Assembly (NCBI RefSeq): GCF_023161665.1 | Contig: NZ_JALNTW010000007.1 | Span: 1 to 64,000 of the forward strand | Length of the DNA stretch: 64,000 nt | Origin: Shewanella sp. 1CM18E | GTDB taxonomy: Bacteria; Pseudomonadota; Gammaproteobacteria; Enterobacterales; Shewanellaceae | Direction: 5' to 3' | Shown: piece by piece, positions 46,507 to 58,165 of the stretch | Position numbering within the stretch: the stretch's first letter is position 1 | Layout of the letters: the number at the start of each line of letters is the position of its first letter | The notes under the pieces: generated by a model | Told to the model about the DNA's origin: nothing | Seen by the model: only the letters and a program-made list of their open reading frames with translations | Databases searched by the model: none | Made by a program: the position numbers and the translations under genes

Positions 46507-47217
46507 GTGCAAACACAGAATAATGTTGATCCACAAGAGATCGCCAAGTTTGAGAAAATGGCCGCTACATGGTGGGACCCGAATGGCGAATTTAAACCGC
46601 TACATAACCTAAATCCACTGCGCCTTAACTATATTGACCAAACCGCAGGTGGAATATTTGGCAAACAAGTTTTAGACGTAGGCTGCGGTGGCGGTATTTT
46701 GTCAGAAAGCATGGCAAAGATTGGCGCGAATGTCACTGGCCTTGATATGGGCGATGAACCACTTGATGTGGCAAGACTTCATGCACTGGAAGCCGGTGTA
46801 ACGATTGACTACGTCAAAAACACCGCAGAAGCACATCGTGACGAACATCGCGGCCAATACGATGTCGTTACTTGCATGGAAATGCTTGAACACGTACCCG
46901 ATCCAAGTTCTGTCATTCAAGCTTGTGCCGATATGGTTAAGCCTGGCGGTTATGTATTCTTTTCAACTATTAACCGCAATATTCGTGCTTATATAGAAAC
47001 CATATTAGGCGCAGAATACATGTTAAAGATGTTACCGGTTGGCACGCATGATCATAACAAGTTTATTCGTCCGTCAGAGTTGATTGGACTTGCCGATCAA
47101 GCAGAGCTTATCTGTAAAGATGCTATTGGTATCACTTATAATCCTATTACTGACATTTTTAAATATACTAAAAGCTTAGAAGTTAACTACATGATAGCCA
47201 CGGTTAAAAATGACTAA
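46507..47217 (+). CDS. ubiG: Ubiquinone biosynthesis O-methyltransferase
   Basis: A 236-aa S-adenosylmethionine enzyme doing both O-methylations of ubiquinone synthesis. The GTG at 46507 with AGAGG upstream fits the E. coli N terminus; an in-frame TTG at 46441 is less likely. SAM motif [13 protein letters not shown] (about 56-68) and the family block [33 protein letters not shown] are present. It overlaps the next gene by 8 bp, a translationally coupled pair. Confidence 0.95.
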   Translation: MQTQNNVDPQEIAKFEKMAATWWDPNGEFKPLHNLNPLRLNYIDQTAGGIFGKQVLDVGCGGGILSESMAKIGANVTGLDMGDEPLDVARLHALEAGVTIDYVKNTAEAHRDEHRGQYDVVTCMEMLEHVPDPSSVIQACADMVKPGGYVFFSTINRNIRAYIETILGAEYMLKMLPVGTHDHNKFIRPSELIGLADQAELICKDAIGITYNPITDIFKYTKSLEVNYMIATVKND

Positions 47218-47878
47218 GGTTATTGCTAGCCAAGTAAAAGGTGTGCTGTTTGATCTAGACGGCACCCTTGCTGATACCGCCCCGGATATGATTGCAGCGC
47301 TTAATATGACTCTACAAGCGAATGGCTATCCGCAAGTTACATTTGAGGCGCTACGTGCAAGCGCGTCTCATGGCAGCATTGCCATGATTAAAACTGCCCT
47401 TCCCGATGTAAAGGATGAGCAGCTACCGGATTTGCAACAATCATTATTTGACCATTACCAGCAAATTAACGGTGATAATAGCCAGTTATTCTCAGGACTA
47501 GAACTGTTACTTGAACGGTTAACTCAGCAAGCAATTCCCTATGGAGTTATCACAAACAAGCCCGCAAGATTTAGTCGGCCATTACTTAATAAACTTGAAT
47601 TGACCGCGAATATGCCTGCGATTGTAAGTGGTGACACGACCTTGCATTCCAAACCACATACTGCACCTATGTTTTTAGGCGCACAGCAGCTTGATATCGC
47701 TCCTGAGCATATTCTGTATCTTGGTGATGCCGAACGTGATTTAGTTGCCGCTAAGGCTGCTGGCATGCTTTCTGGTCTAGCGCTATGGGGTTATATAAGC
47801 TCTACTGATACACCTGATACTTGGCCTGCTGATATTTGTTTTACGACTGGCCACGAACTCGCTGACTTTTTTAAATAA
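47210..47878 (+). CDS. gph: HAD phosphatase, phosphoglycolate phosphatase/MupP-like
   Basis: A 222-aa HAD-IA hydrolase. Motif [13 protein letters not shown], motif II TNKP, Lys in SKPHTAP, and motif [10 protein letters not shown] are complete. In Pseudomonas the gene after ubiG encodes MupP, a MurNAc-6-phosphate phosphatase of cell-wall recycling; in enterics the family member is Gph. The neighbour favours MupP, but the sequence alone cannot decide. Overlaps ubiG by 8 bp. Confidence 0.88.
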   Translation: MTKVIASQVKGVLFDLDGTLADTAPDMIAALNMTLQANGYPQVTFEALRASASHGSIAMIKTALPDVKDEQLPDLQQSLFDHYQQINGDNSQLFSGLELLLERLTQQAIPYGVITNKPARFSRPLLNKLELTANMPAIVSGDTTLHSKPHTAPMFLGAQQLDIAPEHILYLGDAERDLVAAKAAGMLSGLALWGYISSTDTPDTWPADICFTTGHELADFFK

Positions 47879-48004
47879 AGCAGCAACTAATAGCGTTAAT
47901 GTTAAGCAAATTAAGACTACTGTACTTGTTGTTTTTAATGAGACTTAGCACACATTTACAACAACAGTTTTGAAGCCTGTCATTTATCATACAAACGGAT
48001 TAGA

Positions 48005-48056
48005 AAAGATCGTTTCGGATCGCTCAACTAAACTGCGATCTAAACGATCTTTTTAT
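48005..48056 (+). terminator. Terminator of ubiG-gph
   Basis: Long nested stem AGATCGTTT...GATCGC/GCGATC...AAACGATCT followed by TTTTATTT. Confidence 0.88.
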
Positions 48057-48143
48057 TTGATTAAATAATCCTCACCAACGAGGAAATCAAATCAAAACAA
48101 GCTTTAACGGTTAGCCATTACTAACAGGCTCGATTATCCTCAA

Positions 48144-48153
48144 GATATCCACA
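48144..48153. promoter_or_regulatory. DnaA-box-like site upstream of nrdA
   Basis: GATATCCACA resembles TTATCCACA with two changes; E. coli nrdA is DnaA-regulated, so a similar role is possible. Weak evidence. Confidence 0.3.
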
Positions 48154-48222
48154 ACTTGTCCCCTAAATTCCCACTTGCAAAAAACTGATAACCTCACTAT
48201 CTTGTAGCTATTAAATCTAAAA

Positions 48223-48269
48223 ACACCATATATTGTGTGTGAGAGACTTAAACAGGCACTATTTAGTCG
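48223..48269. promoter_or_regulatory. NrdR box (with a degenerate second box)
   Basis: ACACCATATATTGTGT at 48223-48238 matches the NrdR box (ACACWATATNKWGTGT) almost fully. A second, weaker site AGGCACTATTTAGTCG (48254-48269) is 31 bp away, three helix turns, the usual tandem spacing. NrdR represses ribonucleotide reductase genes when dATP is high. Confidence 0.7.
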
Positions 48270-48389
48270 TTTGTGTCAACAAAAAGGAACTCTCCGTTTT
48301 TACGGTTAAAACTGTTTGTTTACAGGGAAACGTACGGTGAACCTGAACAGGTCACTTTCATAAATATAAAAACCAAGGTCTAATCTTTA

Positions 48390-50678
48390 ATGAATAGCAA
48401 TATGACAGTCACAAAACGTAGTGGCGAACGTGAGACGATCGATCTCGACAAAATCCATCGCGTTATTGAATGGGCGGCAAAGGGGCTAAACAATGTCTCC
48501 GTTTCAGAAGTTGAGCTACGTTCTCACCTGCAATTTTTTGATGGCATTGCCACTGAAGCCATCCATGAGACTATCATTAAAGCCGCTGCAGACTTAATTT
48601 CTCCTGAATCACCAGATTACCAGTTTTTGTCTGCGCGCCTTGCTGTTTTCCATTTACGTAAAAAAGCTTTCGGCCAATTTGAGCCGCCTAAGCTTTACGA
48701 TCATGTAGTGAAATTAGTAGAGCTTGGTAAGTACGACCAACACATTCTAGAAGACTACACCGAAGAAGAGATCGATATTTTAGATAGTTATATCGATCAT
48801 TGGCGTGATATGAACTTCTCTTACGCTGCAGTTAAGCAGTTAGAGGGTAAATATCTTGTTCAAAATCGCGTAAGTCACGAAATTTATGAAAGCGCGCAAT
48901 TCCTGTATATCTTAGTTGCGGCTTGTCTGTTTGCTAAGTATCCAAAAGACACGCGTCTTCAGTATGTTAAAGACTTCTACGATGCGACATCGACATTTAA
49001 GATCTCACTACCTACTCCAATCATGGCAGGTGTGCGTACGCCTACGCGTCAGTTCAGCTCATGTGTATTGATTGAGTGTGGTGACAGCTTAGATTCGATT
49101 AATGCGACATCATCATCAATCGTAAAATACGTATCACAGCGTGCCGGCATTGGTGTCAATGCCGGTCGTATTCGCGCACTAGGTAGCCCTATTCGTGGCG
49201 GTGAAGCATTCCATACGGGTTGTTTGCCATTTTATAAGTACTTCCAAACGGCGGTTAAGTCTTGTTCACAAGGCGGCGTTCGTGGCGGTGCTGCGACTCT
49301 TTTCTACCCAATGTGGCATCTTGAAGTTGAATCGCTATTAGTACTTAAGAATAACCGTGGTGTAGATGACAACCGTATTCGTCACTTAGATTACGGCGTA
49401 CAAATCAACAAGGTTATGTACCAGCGCTTGATCCAAGGCGGCATGATTAGCTTGTTCAGCCCATCAGACGTACCAGGTATGTATGATGCATTCTTCGAAG
49501 ATCAGGAAGAGTTTGAACGTCTATATCTTAAGTATGAAGCTGACCCTAGCATCCGTAAAAAGCAGATCAAAGCGGTTGAGTTATTCTCGTTAATGATGCA
49601 AGAGCGCGCTTCTACAGGTCGTATCTATATTCAAAACGTTGATCACTGTAATACTCACAGCCCATTTGATTCTAAGGTTGCACCAGTTCGCCAGTCTAAC
49701 TTGTGTCTTGAGATTGCGTTGCCAACTAAGCCGTTAAACAACATTAACGATCCGGATGGCGAAATTGCACTTTGTACGCTATCAGCGCTTAACTTAGGTG
49801 CAATTAAAAAGCTAGAAGAACTTGAGCCATTAGCCGATCTAGCAGTACGTGCGCTTGATAACCTACTTGATTATCAAGACTACCCTATCATCTCTGCTAA
49901 GAAAGCATCGATGAACCGCCGCACGTTAGGTATCGGCGTGATTAACTTTGCTAACTACTTAGCAAAAGAAGGTGTGCGTTACTCAGATGGTTCTGCAAAC
50001 GGCATTACTCATAAAACATTTGAAGCGATTCAGTTCTACCTATTGAAAGCTTCTATGAAACTGGCTCAAGAGCAAGGCGCTTGTCCATCGTTCCATGAGA
50101 CAACTTACGCCAAAGGTATTTTACCAATTGATACCTACAAGCGTGATCTAGACAAGATTTGTGATGAGCCATTACATCTTGACTGGGAAACACTACGTGA
50201 AGAGATCAAAACTCATGGTTTACGTAACTCAACGCTTTCAGCCCTAATGCCATCAGAGACCTCTTCACAGATCTCTAACGCGACTAACGGTATTGAGCCT
50301 CCACGCGGTTTAATCAGTGTTAAAGCGAGTAAAGATGGTCAGCTAAAGCAAGTTGTACCTGATTTTGAAAAATACCAGTATAGCTACGAGTTGTTATGGC
50401 AAATGCCGAATAACGATGGTTACTTGCAATTAGTCGGTCTGATGCAAAAATTCGTCGATCAGTCGATTTCAGCTAATACCAACTACGACCCGACTCGTTT
50501 TGAAGGTGGTCGCGTACCAATGAAGGTGCTGTTAAAAGACTTATTAACCGCTTACAAATATGGTGTGAAGACACTTTACTATCACAATACTCGTGATGGA
50601 GCTTCAGATAGTCATGACGATATCACTGCCATTGAGAAAGAAGATGACAGTTGCGCTGGTGGCGCATGTAAGATCTAA
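48390..50678 (+). CDS. nrdA: Ribonucleoside-diphosphate reductase class Ia, alpha subunit
   Basis: A 762-aa catalytic subunit. An N-terminal ATP-cone (about 1-95, VTKRSGERETIDLDK) gives allosteric activity control. Active-site cysteines are visible in SCVLIECG and SNLCLEI, with the segment RGGAATLFYPMWH, and a C-terminal redox pair in CAGGACKI. Length matches E. coli NrdA. First gene of nrdA-nrdB-ferredoxin, under a predicted NrdR box. Confidence 0.97.
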   Translation: MNSNMTVTKRSGERETIDLDKIHRVIEWAAKGLNNVSVSEVELRSHLQFFDGIATEAIHETIIKAAADLISPESPDYQFLSARLAVFHLRKKAFGQFEPPKLYDHVVKLVELGKYDQHILEDYTEEEIDILDSYIDHWRDMNFSYAAVKQLEGKYLVQNRVSHEIYESAQFLYILVAACLFAKYPKDTRLQYVKDFYDATSTFKISLPTPIMAGVRTPTRQFSSCVLIECGDSLDSINATSSSIVKYVSQRAGIGVNAGRIRALGSPIRGGEAFHTGCLPFYKYFQTAVKSCSQGGVRGGAATLFYPMWHLEVESLLVLKNNRGVDDNRIRHLDYGVQINKVMYQRLIQGGMISLFSPSDVPGMYDAFFEDQEEFERLYLKYEADPSIRKKQIKAVELFSLMMQERASTGRIYIQNVDHCNTHSPFDSKVAPVRQSNLCLEIALPTKPLNNINDPDGEIALCTLSALNLGAIKKLEELEPLADLAVRALDNLLDYQDYPIISAKKASMNRRTLGIGVINFANYLAKEGVRYSDGSANGITHKTFEAIQFYLLKASMKLAQEQGACPSFHETTYAKGILPIDTYKRDLDKICDEPLHLDWETLREEIKTHGLRNSTLSALMPSETSSQISNATNGIEPPRGLISVKASKDGQLKQVVPDFEKYQYSYELLWQMPNNDGYLQLVGLMQKFVDQSISANTNYDPTRFEGGRVPMKVLLKDLLTAYKYGVKTLYYHNTRDGASDSHDDITAIEKEDDSCAGGACKI

Positions 50679-50750
50679 CCCAAGATTTTAATCATTAGTA
50701 TTAAACGTTAATTTAAGGGGGCATAGCCCCCATTATCGGAAGATAGAAAA

Positions 50751-51881
50751 ATGGCCTATTCAACATTTTGTCAAACTCCAAACAACGCAATGCTAGAGCC
50801 TATGTTTCTTGGGCAGTCAGTTAACGTAGCGCGTTATGATCAACAAAAATATGAAGTTTTTGAAAAGCTAATTGAAAAGCAACTTTCGTTCTTTTGGCGT
50901 CCAGAAGAAGTCGACGTTAGCCGAGATAAAATCGATTACGCTGCACTGCCTGAGCATGAAAAACATATCTTCATCTCAAACCTAAAATATCAAACGCTAC
51001 TTGATTCAATTCAAGGCCGTTCACCAAACGTAGCATTCTTACCGCTAGTATCTCTGCCAGAGCTTGAGACTTGGATTGAAACTTGGTCTTTCTCTGAGAC
51101 AATCCACTCGCGTTCTTACACGCATATTATTCGTAATATCGTTAACGATCCGTCTATTGTGTTTGATGATATTGTAGAGAACGAAGAGATCTTAAAGCGT
51201 GCAAGCGATATCGCTAACTATTACGATGACTTGATCAAGTTAAGCCAAGCGTATCACCTACATGGTGAAGGCAATCATGAAATTGAAGGCGAAGTGATTG
51301 AAGTCACTAAGCGCGCGATCAAGAAAGCGCTGTATTTATGTATGGTATCGGTTAACGTACTAGAAGCGATTCGTTTCTACGTCAGCTTTGCTTGTTCATT
51401 TGCTTTTGCTGAGCGTAAAGTGATGGAAGGTAACGCAAAAATCATCCGCCTTATCGCCCGTGATGAAGCATTGCACCTTAACAGCACCCAACATATATTA
51501 AAGATCATGCATGGCGGCAAAGACGATCCTGAAATGGCTGAAATCGCTAAAGAGTGTGAGCAAACAGCAATAGATATCTTTGTTAAAGCTGCAGAGCAAG
51601 AAAAAGAATGGGCGAAATACTTATTCAAAAATGGCTCAATGATTGGTCTAAATGAACACATTCTTTGCCAATACGTTGAATACATCACGAATGAGCGTAT
51701 GAAAGCGGTTAATCTTGCATCTCCTTATGAAGAAAAAAGTAATCCACTACCTTGGATGAAAAACTGGTTAGAAAGTGATTCAGTTCAAGTAGCGCCGCAA
51801 GAAGTAGAAGTATCTTCTTACCTTGTAGGCCAAATTGATTCTTCAATCGACGAAGATGAGTTCTCTGACTTTGACCTTTAA
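50751..51881 (+). CDS. nrdB: Ribonucleoside-diphosphate reductase class Ia, beta subunit
   Basis: A 376-aa di-iron, tyrosyl-radical subunit. Iron ligands lie in [23 protein letters not shown] and [13 protein letters not shown], with the radical Tyr in YYDDL as in E. coli. The C-terminal [10 protein letters not shown] tail docks in NrdA. It starts 72 bp after nrdA and overlaps the ferredoxin gene. Confidence 0.97.
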   Translation: MAYSTFCQTPNNAMLEPMFLGQSVNVARYDQQKYEVFEKLIEKQLSFFWRPEEVDVSRDKIDYAALPEHEKHIFISNLKYQTLLDSIQGRSPNVAFLPLVSLPELETWIETWSFSETIHSRSYTHIIRNIVNDPSIVFDDIVENEEILKRASDIANYYDDLIKLSQAYHLHGEGNHEIEGEVIEVTKRAIKKALYLCMVSVNVLEAIRFYVSFACSFAFAERKVMEGNAKIIRLIARDEALHLNSTQHILKIMHGGKDDPEMAEIAKECEQTAIDIFVKAAEQEKEWAKYLFKNGSMIGLNEHILCQYVEYITNERMKAVNLASPYEEKSNPLPWMKNWLESDSVQVAPQEVEVSSYLVGQIDSSIDEDEFSDFDL

Positions 51882-52260
51882 ACCAGTCAACTTTAGTCAA
51901 GCAAGCTTTAAGAAGGCTCCAATTGTGAGCCTTCAAGGCATGCCGGTGTTGCTGTTTAATCAGCAGCACCTAACTTTGCTGGAAGCACTTGAGCAGAAAA
52001 AAGTAAAGATATTCTCTGAATGTCGCAGCGGCTTTTGCGGCCAATGTAAAACCAAAGTCAAAAGCGGTAGTGTTGCTTATATTAAAGAGCCTTTAGTCGA
52101 ACTAGAAGCCGATGAGTGTCTACCCTGCTGCTGCGTACCAGATGGTGACATTGATTTAGCGCTTTCAGCCGAAGGTGCTGAGGTTGTAGTGCGTGTAGCC
52201 AGCCCAAAATCACAAGTCAACAATGACTCTTTAAGCGATAACCCTGCAACTCAAAACTGA
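51856..52260 (+). CDS. yfaE: 2Fe-2S ferredoxin, YfaE-like
   Basis: A 134-aa plant-type ferredoxin that maintains the NrdB cofactor by supplying electrons. Cluster cysteines are in [13 protein letters not shown] and CLPCCC. The ATG at 51856 was chosen; an in-frame TTG at 51835 adds seven residues. It overlaps the 3' end of nrdB by 26 bp, so it is translationally coupled. A Ser/Asn-rich C-terminal tail after residue 112 is longer than in E. coli YfaE. Confidence 0.88.
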   Translation: MSSLTLTFKPVNFSQASFKKAPIVSLQGMPVLLFNQQHLTLLEALEQKKVKIFSECRSGFCGQCKTKVKSGSVAYIKEPLVELEADECLPCCCVPDGDIDLALSAEGAEVVVRVASPKSQVNNDSLSDNPATQN

Positions 52261-52279
52261 TTACTGATTACTGATTACT
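52256..52279. repeat. Heptamer tandem repeat (ACTGATT)3.4
   Basis: Exact repeats directly at and after the ferredoxin stop codon. A slippage change would alter only the last residues and tail of the gene. Confidence 0.9.
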
Positions 52280-52426
52280 AGGGTTGCTTTCAGATTTCAA
52301 AAGCAACCTAATCACAAAGTAATCCGTCTGCCTCACTAGCAGCCAATCGATTATCAAATATTTATTAATATACCTTCTTTGCTTTCGCTATTTTTTCTAT
52401 ATTTATAAACAATTACCCTAAGCTTA

Positions 52427-52690
52427 TACCAATCAGTATAAACATTTAGTCACTCAGCGAGAGTTTAGCGGCTCTGAGGCAAGGCAACGAGTGAAGAGCA
52501 TAGTGATTCTACGTTCAAGGTCGTTAAAAAAGCATCAGAATCGCTAAAACTCGCCATTCTGGAGCGTTTTTGGCTGCCTACTTCTGCGTTGATTAGCTTT
52601 ATAAGGGAATAACCATTATTGCAGCTATTCGCCTTGAATTAGTTGGCCAAAAACCTCTCTGAGTTGATCAAATTCTTATACTGATTGGTA
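52427..52690. mobile_element. MITE, 264 bp, with 15-bp perfect inverted repeats
   Basis: Ends TACCAATCAGTATAA and TTATACTGATTGGTA are exact inverted repeats, extended imperfectly for about 37 bp, and are flanked by TTA/TTA, a 3-bp target duplication. No coding frame is inside. A diverged relative with a changed centre lies at 30522-30790. Transposition would need a transposase from elsewhere, not seen in the window. Confidence 0.85.
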
Positions 52691-52722
52691 TTACATATTG
52701 TTCCCCTATATAGAGAATTAAA

Positions 52723-53553
52723 ATGTCATTAAACAAAACTGCATTAATCATCGCCCTTACCTCAGTGTTTACGACTTCTTTAGCAATTGCAGATGAGGGC
52801 AAATCAGTTGTTATCAGCGCTAATGAAGATAACTGGGGGTACCTTAATCCACTTAGAGGTGAAAATAGTCCGGGAGCAGCGGATCTTTGGGGGGACCGCA
52901 CCACAAACAGCGCGACCGGTATGTTAGTAAAGTTTAAAAAAGGTTTTCAATCACCACCGCATATCCACAACATTAGCTATCGCGGTATTGTTATCGAAGG
53001 GCTGATGCATAACGACACGCCCCTAAAAAAGCCAATGTGGATGCCAGCGGGATCATTTTGGACTCAACCTGCAGGTCACGACCACATAACGGCTGCGAAT
53101 GCGATAGACAATCTAATCTATCTAGAAATCGATAGCGGGCCTTATTTAGTCCAGCCATCAAATGAGCATTTTGATAATGGTGAGACTCCCCTAAACCTAA
53201 AGCAGTCAGACATCCATTGGTCTGCCATTAAAAATGCCGACAATACTTCATCACAACAGGTATTAATCACCGACTTATGGGGAAGCAACGACAAGGGTAA
53301 GTTAGGCGGCGTAATGATAAAAATTCCAGCCGGCTATAAAGCCAATATTGCGGTGGATGCAGAAGAGTTTCGAAGCGTGATTATTGAAGGTGATATAAGC
53401 TATCAATCTAATACCGTAACCGATAAAAAGTTAACGCCAGGTAGCTATTTTGCATCTGATGGAAAATTTAATCATCAAGTCACATCATCACAAGGCGCGA
53501 CGCTATACATTCGTACCAATGGAATATTTTCGATAAATGAAACAATAAAGTGA
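52723..53553 (+). CDS. Periplasmic bicupin protein, DUF4437
   Basis: A 276-aa protein with a signal peptide (ending IAIA or AIADEG) and two cupin halves: the first has PPHIHNISYRGIVIEG and WTQPAGHDHITAA, the second a diverged FRSVIIEGD and FNHQVTSSQGA. Metal-binding His residues are present in the first half only. DUF4437 (PF14499) has no assigned function. Its start is 33 bp downstream of the MITE end, so the promoter is probably inside or at the edge of the element. Confidence 0.8.
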   Translation: MSLNKTALIIALTSVFTTSLAIADEGKSVVISANEDNWGYLNPLRGENSPGAADLWGDRTTNSATGMLVKFKKGFQSPPHIHNISYRGIVIEGLMHNDTPLKKPMWMPAGSFWTQPAGHDHITAANAIDNLIYLEIDSGPYLVQPSNEHFDNGETPLNLKQSDIHWSAIKNADNTSSQQVLITDLWGSNDKGKLGGVMIKIPAGYKANIAVDAEEFRSVIIEGDISYQSNTVTDKKLTPGSYFASDGKFNHQVTSSQGATLYIRTNGIFSINETIK

Positions 53554-53619
53554 AAAGGTTGAGTTCAGCTATTAGAGTCATAAACCATTAAACTTGCCAA
53601 AACCTATGTATAAAGAATA

Positions 53620-53654
53620 AAAAAGCCTGCTTAGCAAAGTGCTACGCAGGCTTT
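53620..53654. terminator. Bidirectional terminator
   Basis: AAAGCCTGCTTAGCA / TGCTACGCAGGCTTT with A- and T-runs; lies between convergent cupin and fadH genes. Confidence 0.88.
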
Positions 53655-53749
53655 ATGTTTTTGAGCTTACAAAAATATAAACGTAGAAAAATTCTATTTT
53701 TCTGTTTAGCTAGCTTTTATAAAAGCGCTAAATTACACGTTAATAGCGA

Positions 53750-55765
<2,016 letters not shown>

Positions 55766-55920
55766 TCAAACATCCTTTTTAAACAAGTGATTTAATCCAG
55801 CATACCTTGTGTAAAGAATAAGCTCAACAAAGCTGTTAATAGATTCGTTTACAATTGAGTTTTCCTTTCCAACTAGATTTCAGTTAGCATTGTGATATCT
55901 AAGCGACAAAGGAGTGGCTA

Positions 55921-57762
55921 ATGTCCACTAAACCCTCAATTTTCAAACGGATATTCCTACTCAGTTGGAATATCATTAATGGTTTTAGAAAGCTATTTCT
56001 TAACCTTATTTTCTTTGGTTTGATTGCGATTATCATTGTAAGTTTAGCCAGTGAAGACACCATTCAAGTTGAAGATGGTTCTGCTCTAGTCTTAAACTTG
56101 GCAGGGGTTATAGTTGATCAAAAACGTCAAGTTGACCCGATAGAAGCAGCAATGAAAAGTGGCAACGAGGCCGATGGTAGTGCAGAAATCCTGCTTGCAG
56201 ATGTGATTAGTGTAATTAATAACGCAGCTGCAGACGACAGGATCAGCCAGATTGTACTGGATTTAGCCCTGCTGAATGGTACAGGCATGAGCAAGCTGCA
56301 ATCAATTGGCGACGCACTAGAAGCATTTAAAGCAACAGGCAAAACAGTCGTGGCGAATGGCGATTGGTATGGTCAAAACCAATATTTCCTTGCCAGTTTC
56401 GCAGATAAAATCTACCTAAACCCACAAGGCAGTGTGCAAATTGAAGGCCTAAGTCGTTATCGCCTTTACTTTAAATCAGCCTTTGAAAAATTAAAGATTA
56501 ATGCACATGTTTTCCGAGTAGGCACCTTTAAGTCAGCCGTAGAGCCGTTTATTCGTGATGATATGTCTGATGCTGCAAAAGAAGCAAATCTGACATTACT
56601 CAATGATTTATGGCAAAGCTACGCTGATACCGTTGCAGCAAACCGCGATATCAAAACAAGCAACCTATCACTCAGTGCTGAACAATACCTTGCAGAGCTC
56701 GATAAAACAGATGGTCAATCAGCAGAAATGGCTGTCAATATGAAATGGGTTGATGGCCTTAAATCAGCTGAAGAGTTCAGACTAACTATGGTTAATGCCG
56801 TTGGTAAATCGGCTGATGGAGAGTCTTACAAGCATGTTGATTTTTATGATTACCTATCAGTAACCCAAACTCATCCGGTACTGAGCTTAAATGACAAAGT
56901 CGGTATTGTTGTAGCTAAAGGTAACATCTTAAATGGCTCACAACCAGCTGGACAAATTGGCGGTGAAAGTACTTCTCAGTTACTAAGAAAGGCCCGTTTC
57001 GATGACTCTGTAAAAGCCGTTGTTCTGCGCGTTGATAGCCCAGGCGGTAGTGCGTTTGCGTCAGAGCAAATTAGACAAGAAGTATTAGCGCTAAAAGCTG
57101 CCAATAAACCCGTTATTGTAAGCATGGGCAGCTACGCTGCCTCTGGCGGATACTGGATCTCAGCCAGTGCTGATTATATCTATGCAACTCCAACGACCTT
57201 AACGGGGTCAATTGGAATATTTGGTATGATCACCACTTTTGAAGACTCTCTTGCAAGCATAGGTGTAAATACCGATGGTGTAAGTACTTCTGATTGGGCT
57301 GGCTTTTCAGTGACTAAAGGACTTTCACCGCAAATTAAAGCTGTTATACAACGTCATATCGAACGTGGTTACCATGACTTTATCTCTCTTGTTGCCAATG
57401 AGCGCGACATGACACTTGAGCAAGTAGATAATATTGCTCAAGGGCGTGTCTGGACAGGCCGCAAAGCGCTTGAACTGGGTTTAGTCGATGGTTTGGGCGA
57501 ATTACAGGACGCAGTAACAAAAGCTGCAGAAATGGCCTCTCTTGAACAATATGATACCGACGTCATTGAAAGAGAACTGACACCACAAGAACAATTTGTG
57601 CAAGAGATGTTTGCATCAGCTGCGAGTTATATGCCGCAAACATTAACTCAATCGAGTGCTGTAGATGCCTTAATCAATCAGTGGTCAGCAGTTATCGATG
57701 AGTTTAAATCATTTGATGATCCAAACGGCGTCTATCTTTACTGCGATACTTGCAACTATTAA
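55921..57762 (+). CDS. sppA: Signal peptide peptidase SppA (protease IV), long form
   Basis: A 613-aa inner-membrane serine protease that digests cleaved signal peptides. An N-terminal membrane anchor (27-43) is followed by two duplicated S49 domains; the catalytic Lys204 (GTFKSAV) and Ser408 (AASGGYW) belong to different halves, as in E. coli. Length is normal for the double-domain form. It has a GGAGTGG ribosome site. Confidence 0.95.
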   Translation: MSTKPSIFKRIFLLSWNIINGFRKLFLNLIFFGLIAIIIVSLASEDTIQVEDGSALVLNLAGVIVDQKRQVDPIEAAMKSGNEADGSAEILLADVISVINNAAADDRISQIVLDLALLNGTGMSKLQSIGDALEAFKATGKTVVANGDWYGQNQYFLASFADKIYLNPQGSVQIEGLSRYRLYFKSAFEKLKINAHVFRVGTFKSAVEPFIRDDMSDAAKEANLTLLNDLWQSYADTVAANRDIKTSNLSLSAEQYLAELDKTDGQSAEMAVNMKWVDGLKSAEEFRLTMVNAVGKSADGESYKHVDFYDYLSVTQTHPVLSLNDKVGIVVAKGNILNGSQPAGQIGGESTSQLLRKARFDDSVKAVVLRVDSPGGSAFASEQIRQEVLALKAANKPVIVSMGSYAASGGYWISASADYIYATPTTLTGSIGIFGMITTFEDSLASIGVNTDGVSTSDWAGFSVTKGLSPQIKAVIQRHIERGYHDFISLVANERDMTLEQVDNIAQGRVWTGRKALELGLVDGLGELQDAVTKAAEMASLEQYDTDVIERELTPQEQFVQEMFASAASYMPQTLTQSSAVDALINQWSAVIDEFKSFDDPNGVYLYCDTCNY

Positions 57763-57788
57763 TCCATAGCTTAACCAGCTAGTTTACA

Positions 57789-57814
57789 AGCCCAGCTTAA
57801 CGCTGGGCTTTTTG
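57789..57814 (+). terminator. Terminator of sppA
   Basis: AGCCCAGCTTAACGCTGGGCT followed by TTTTTG, 26 bp after the stop. Confidence 0.9.
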
Positions 57815-57993
57815 TTACGAAAATCATCTTTACGCGTCAGTTATCAGGTAGCCTTACAATTAGCACTATAAATTTCGAGCCATAAACTGCTCACACCAAT
57901 TAATCGCCAAACATTAAATTGTGACCTAACACCAATTGCTCAAGCCTTTCTAGTTAGCTATCAGGCAATTGCTGGCATTATTGATTTTTACCA

Positions 57994-58023
57994 CTGACGT
58001 ACTACCCGCTTTAGGTATATAAT
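57994..58023 (+). promoter_or_regulatory. Predicted ansA promoter
   Basis: CTGACG and a perfect TATAAT are 18 bp apart, followed by a leader of about 135 nt to the ansA ATG. Confidence 0.45.
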
Positions 58024-58165
58024 CCCGCCATTGCGTTTTACCTACGCGGGCAAAATATGAGTAACAAGCAACGATCAGTTTGAGTTCTCTGCTAGAGCAA
58101 TAACCGTGGTAATACCCTACGCGATACTCAAGAATTAACCCCTAGAACTAAAAGACAAAATCAAC

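Larger units (their letters stand above)
57763..58165. other. Intergenic region upstream of ansA
   Basis: 403 bp holding the sppA terminator and a promoter for ansA at 57994-58023. The long leader of about 135 nt has no recognised riboswitch. Confidence 0.5.
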
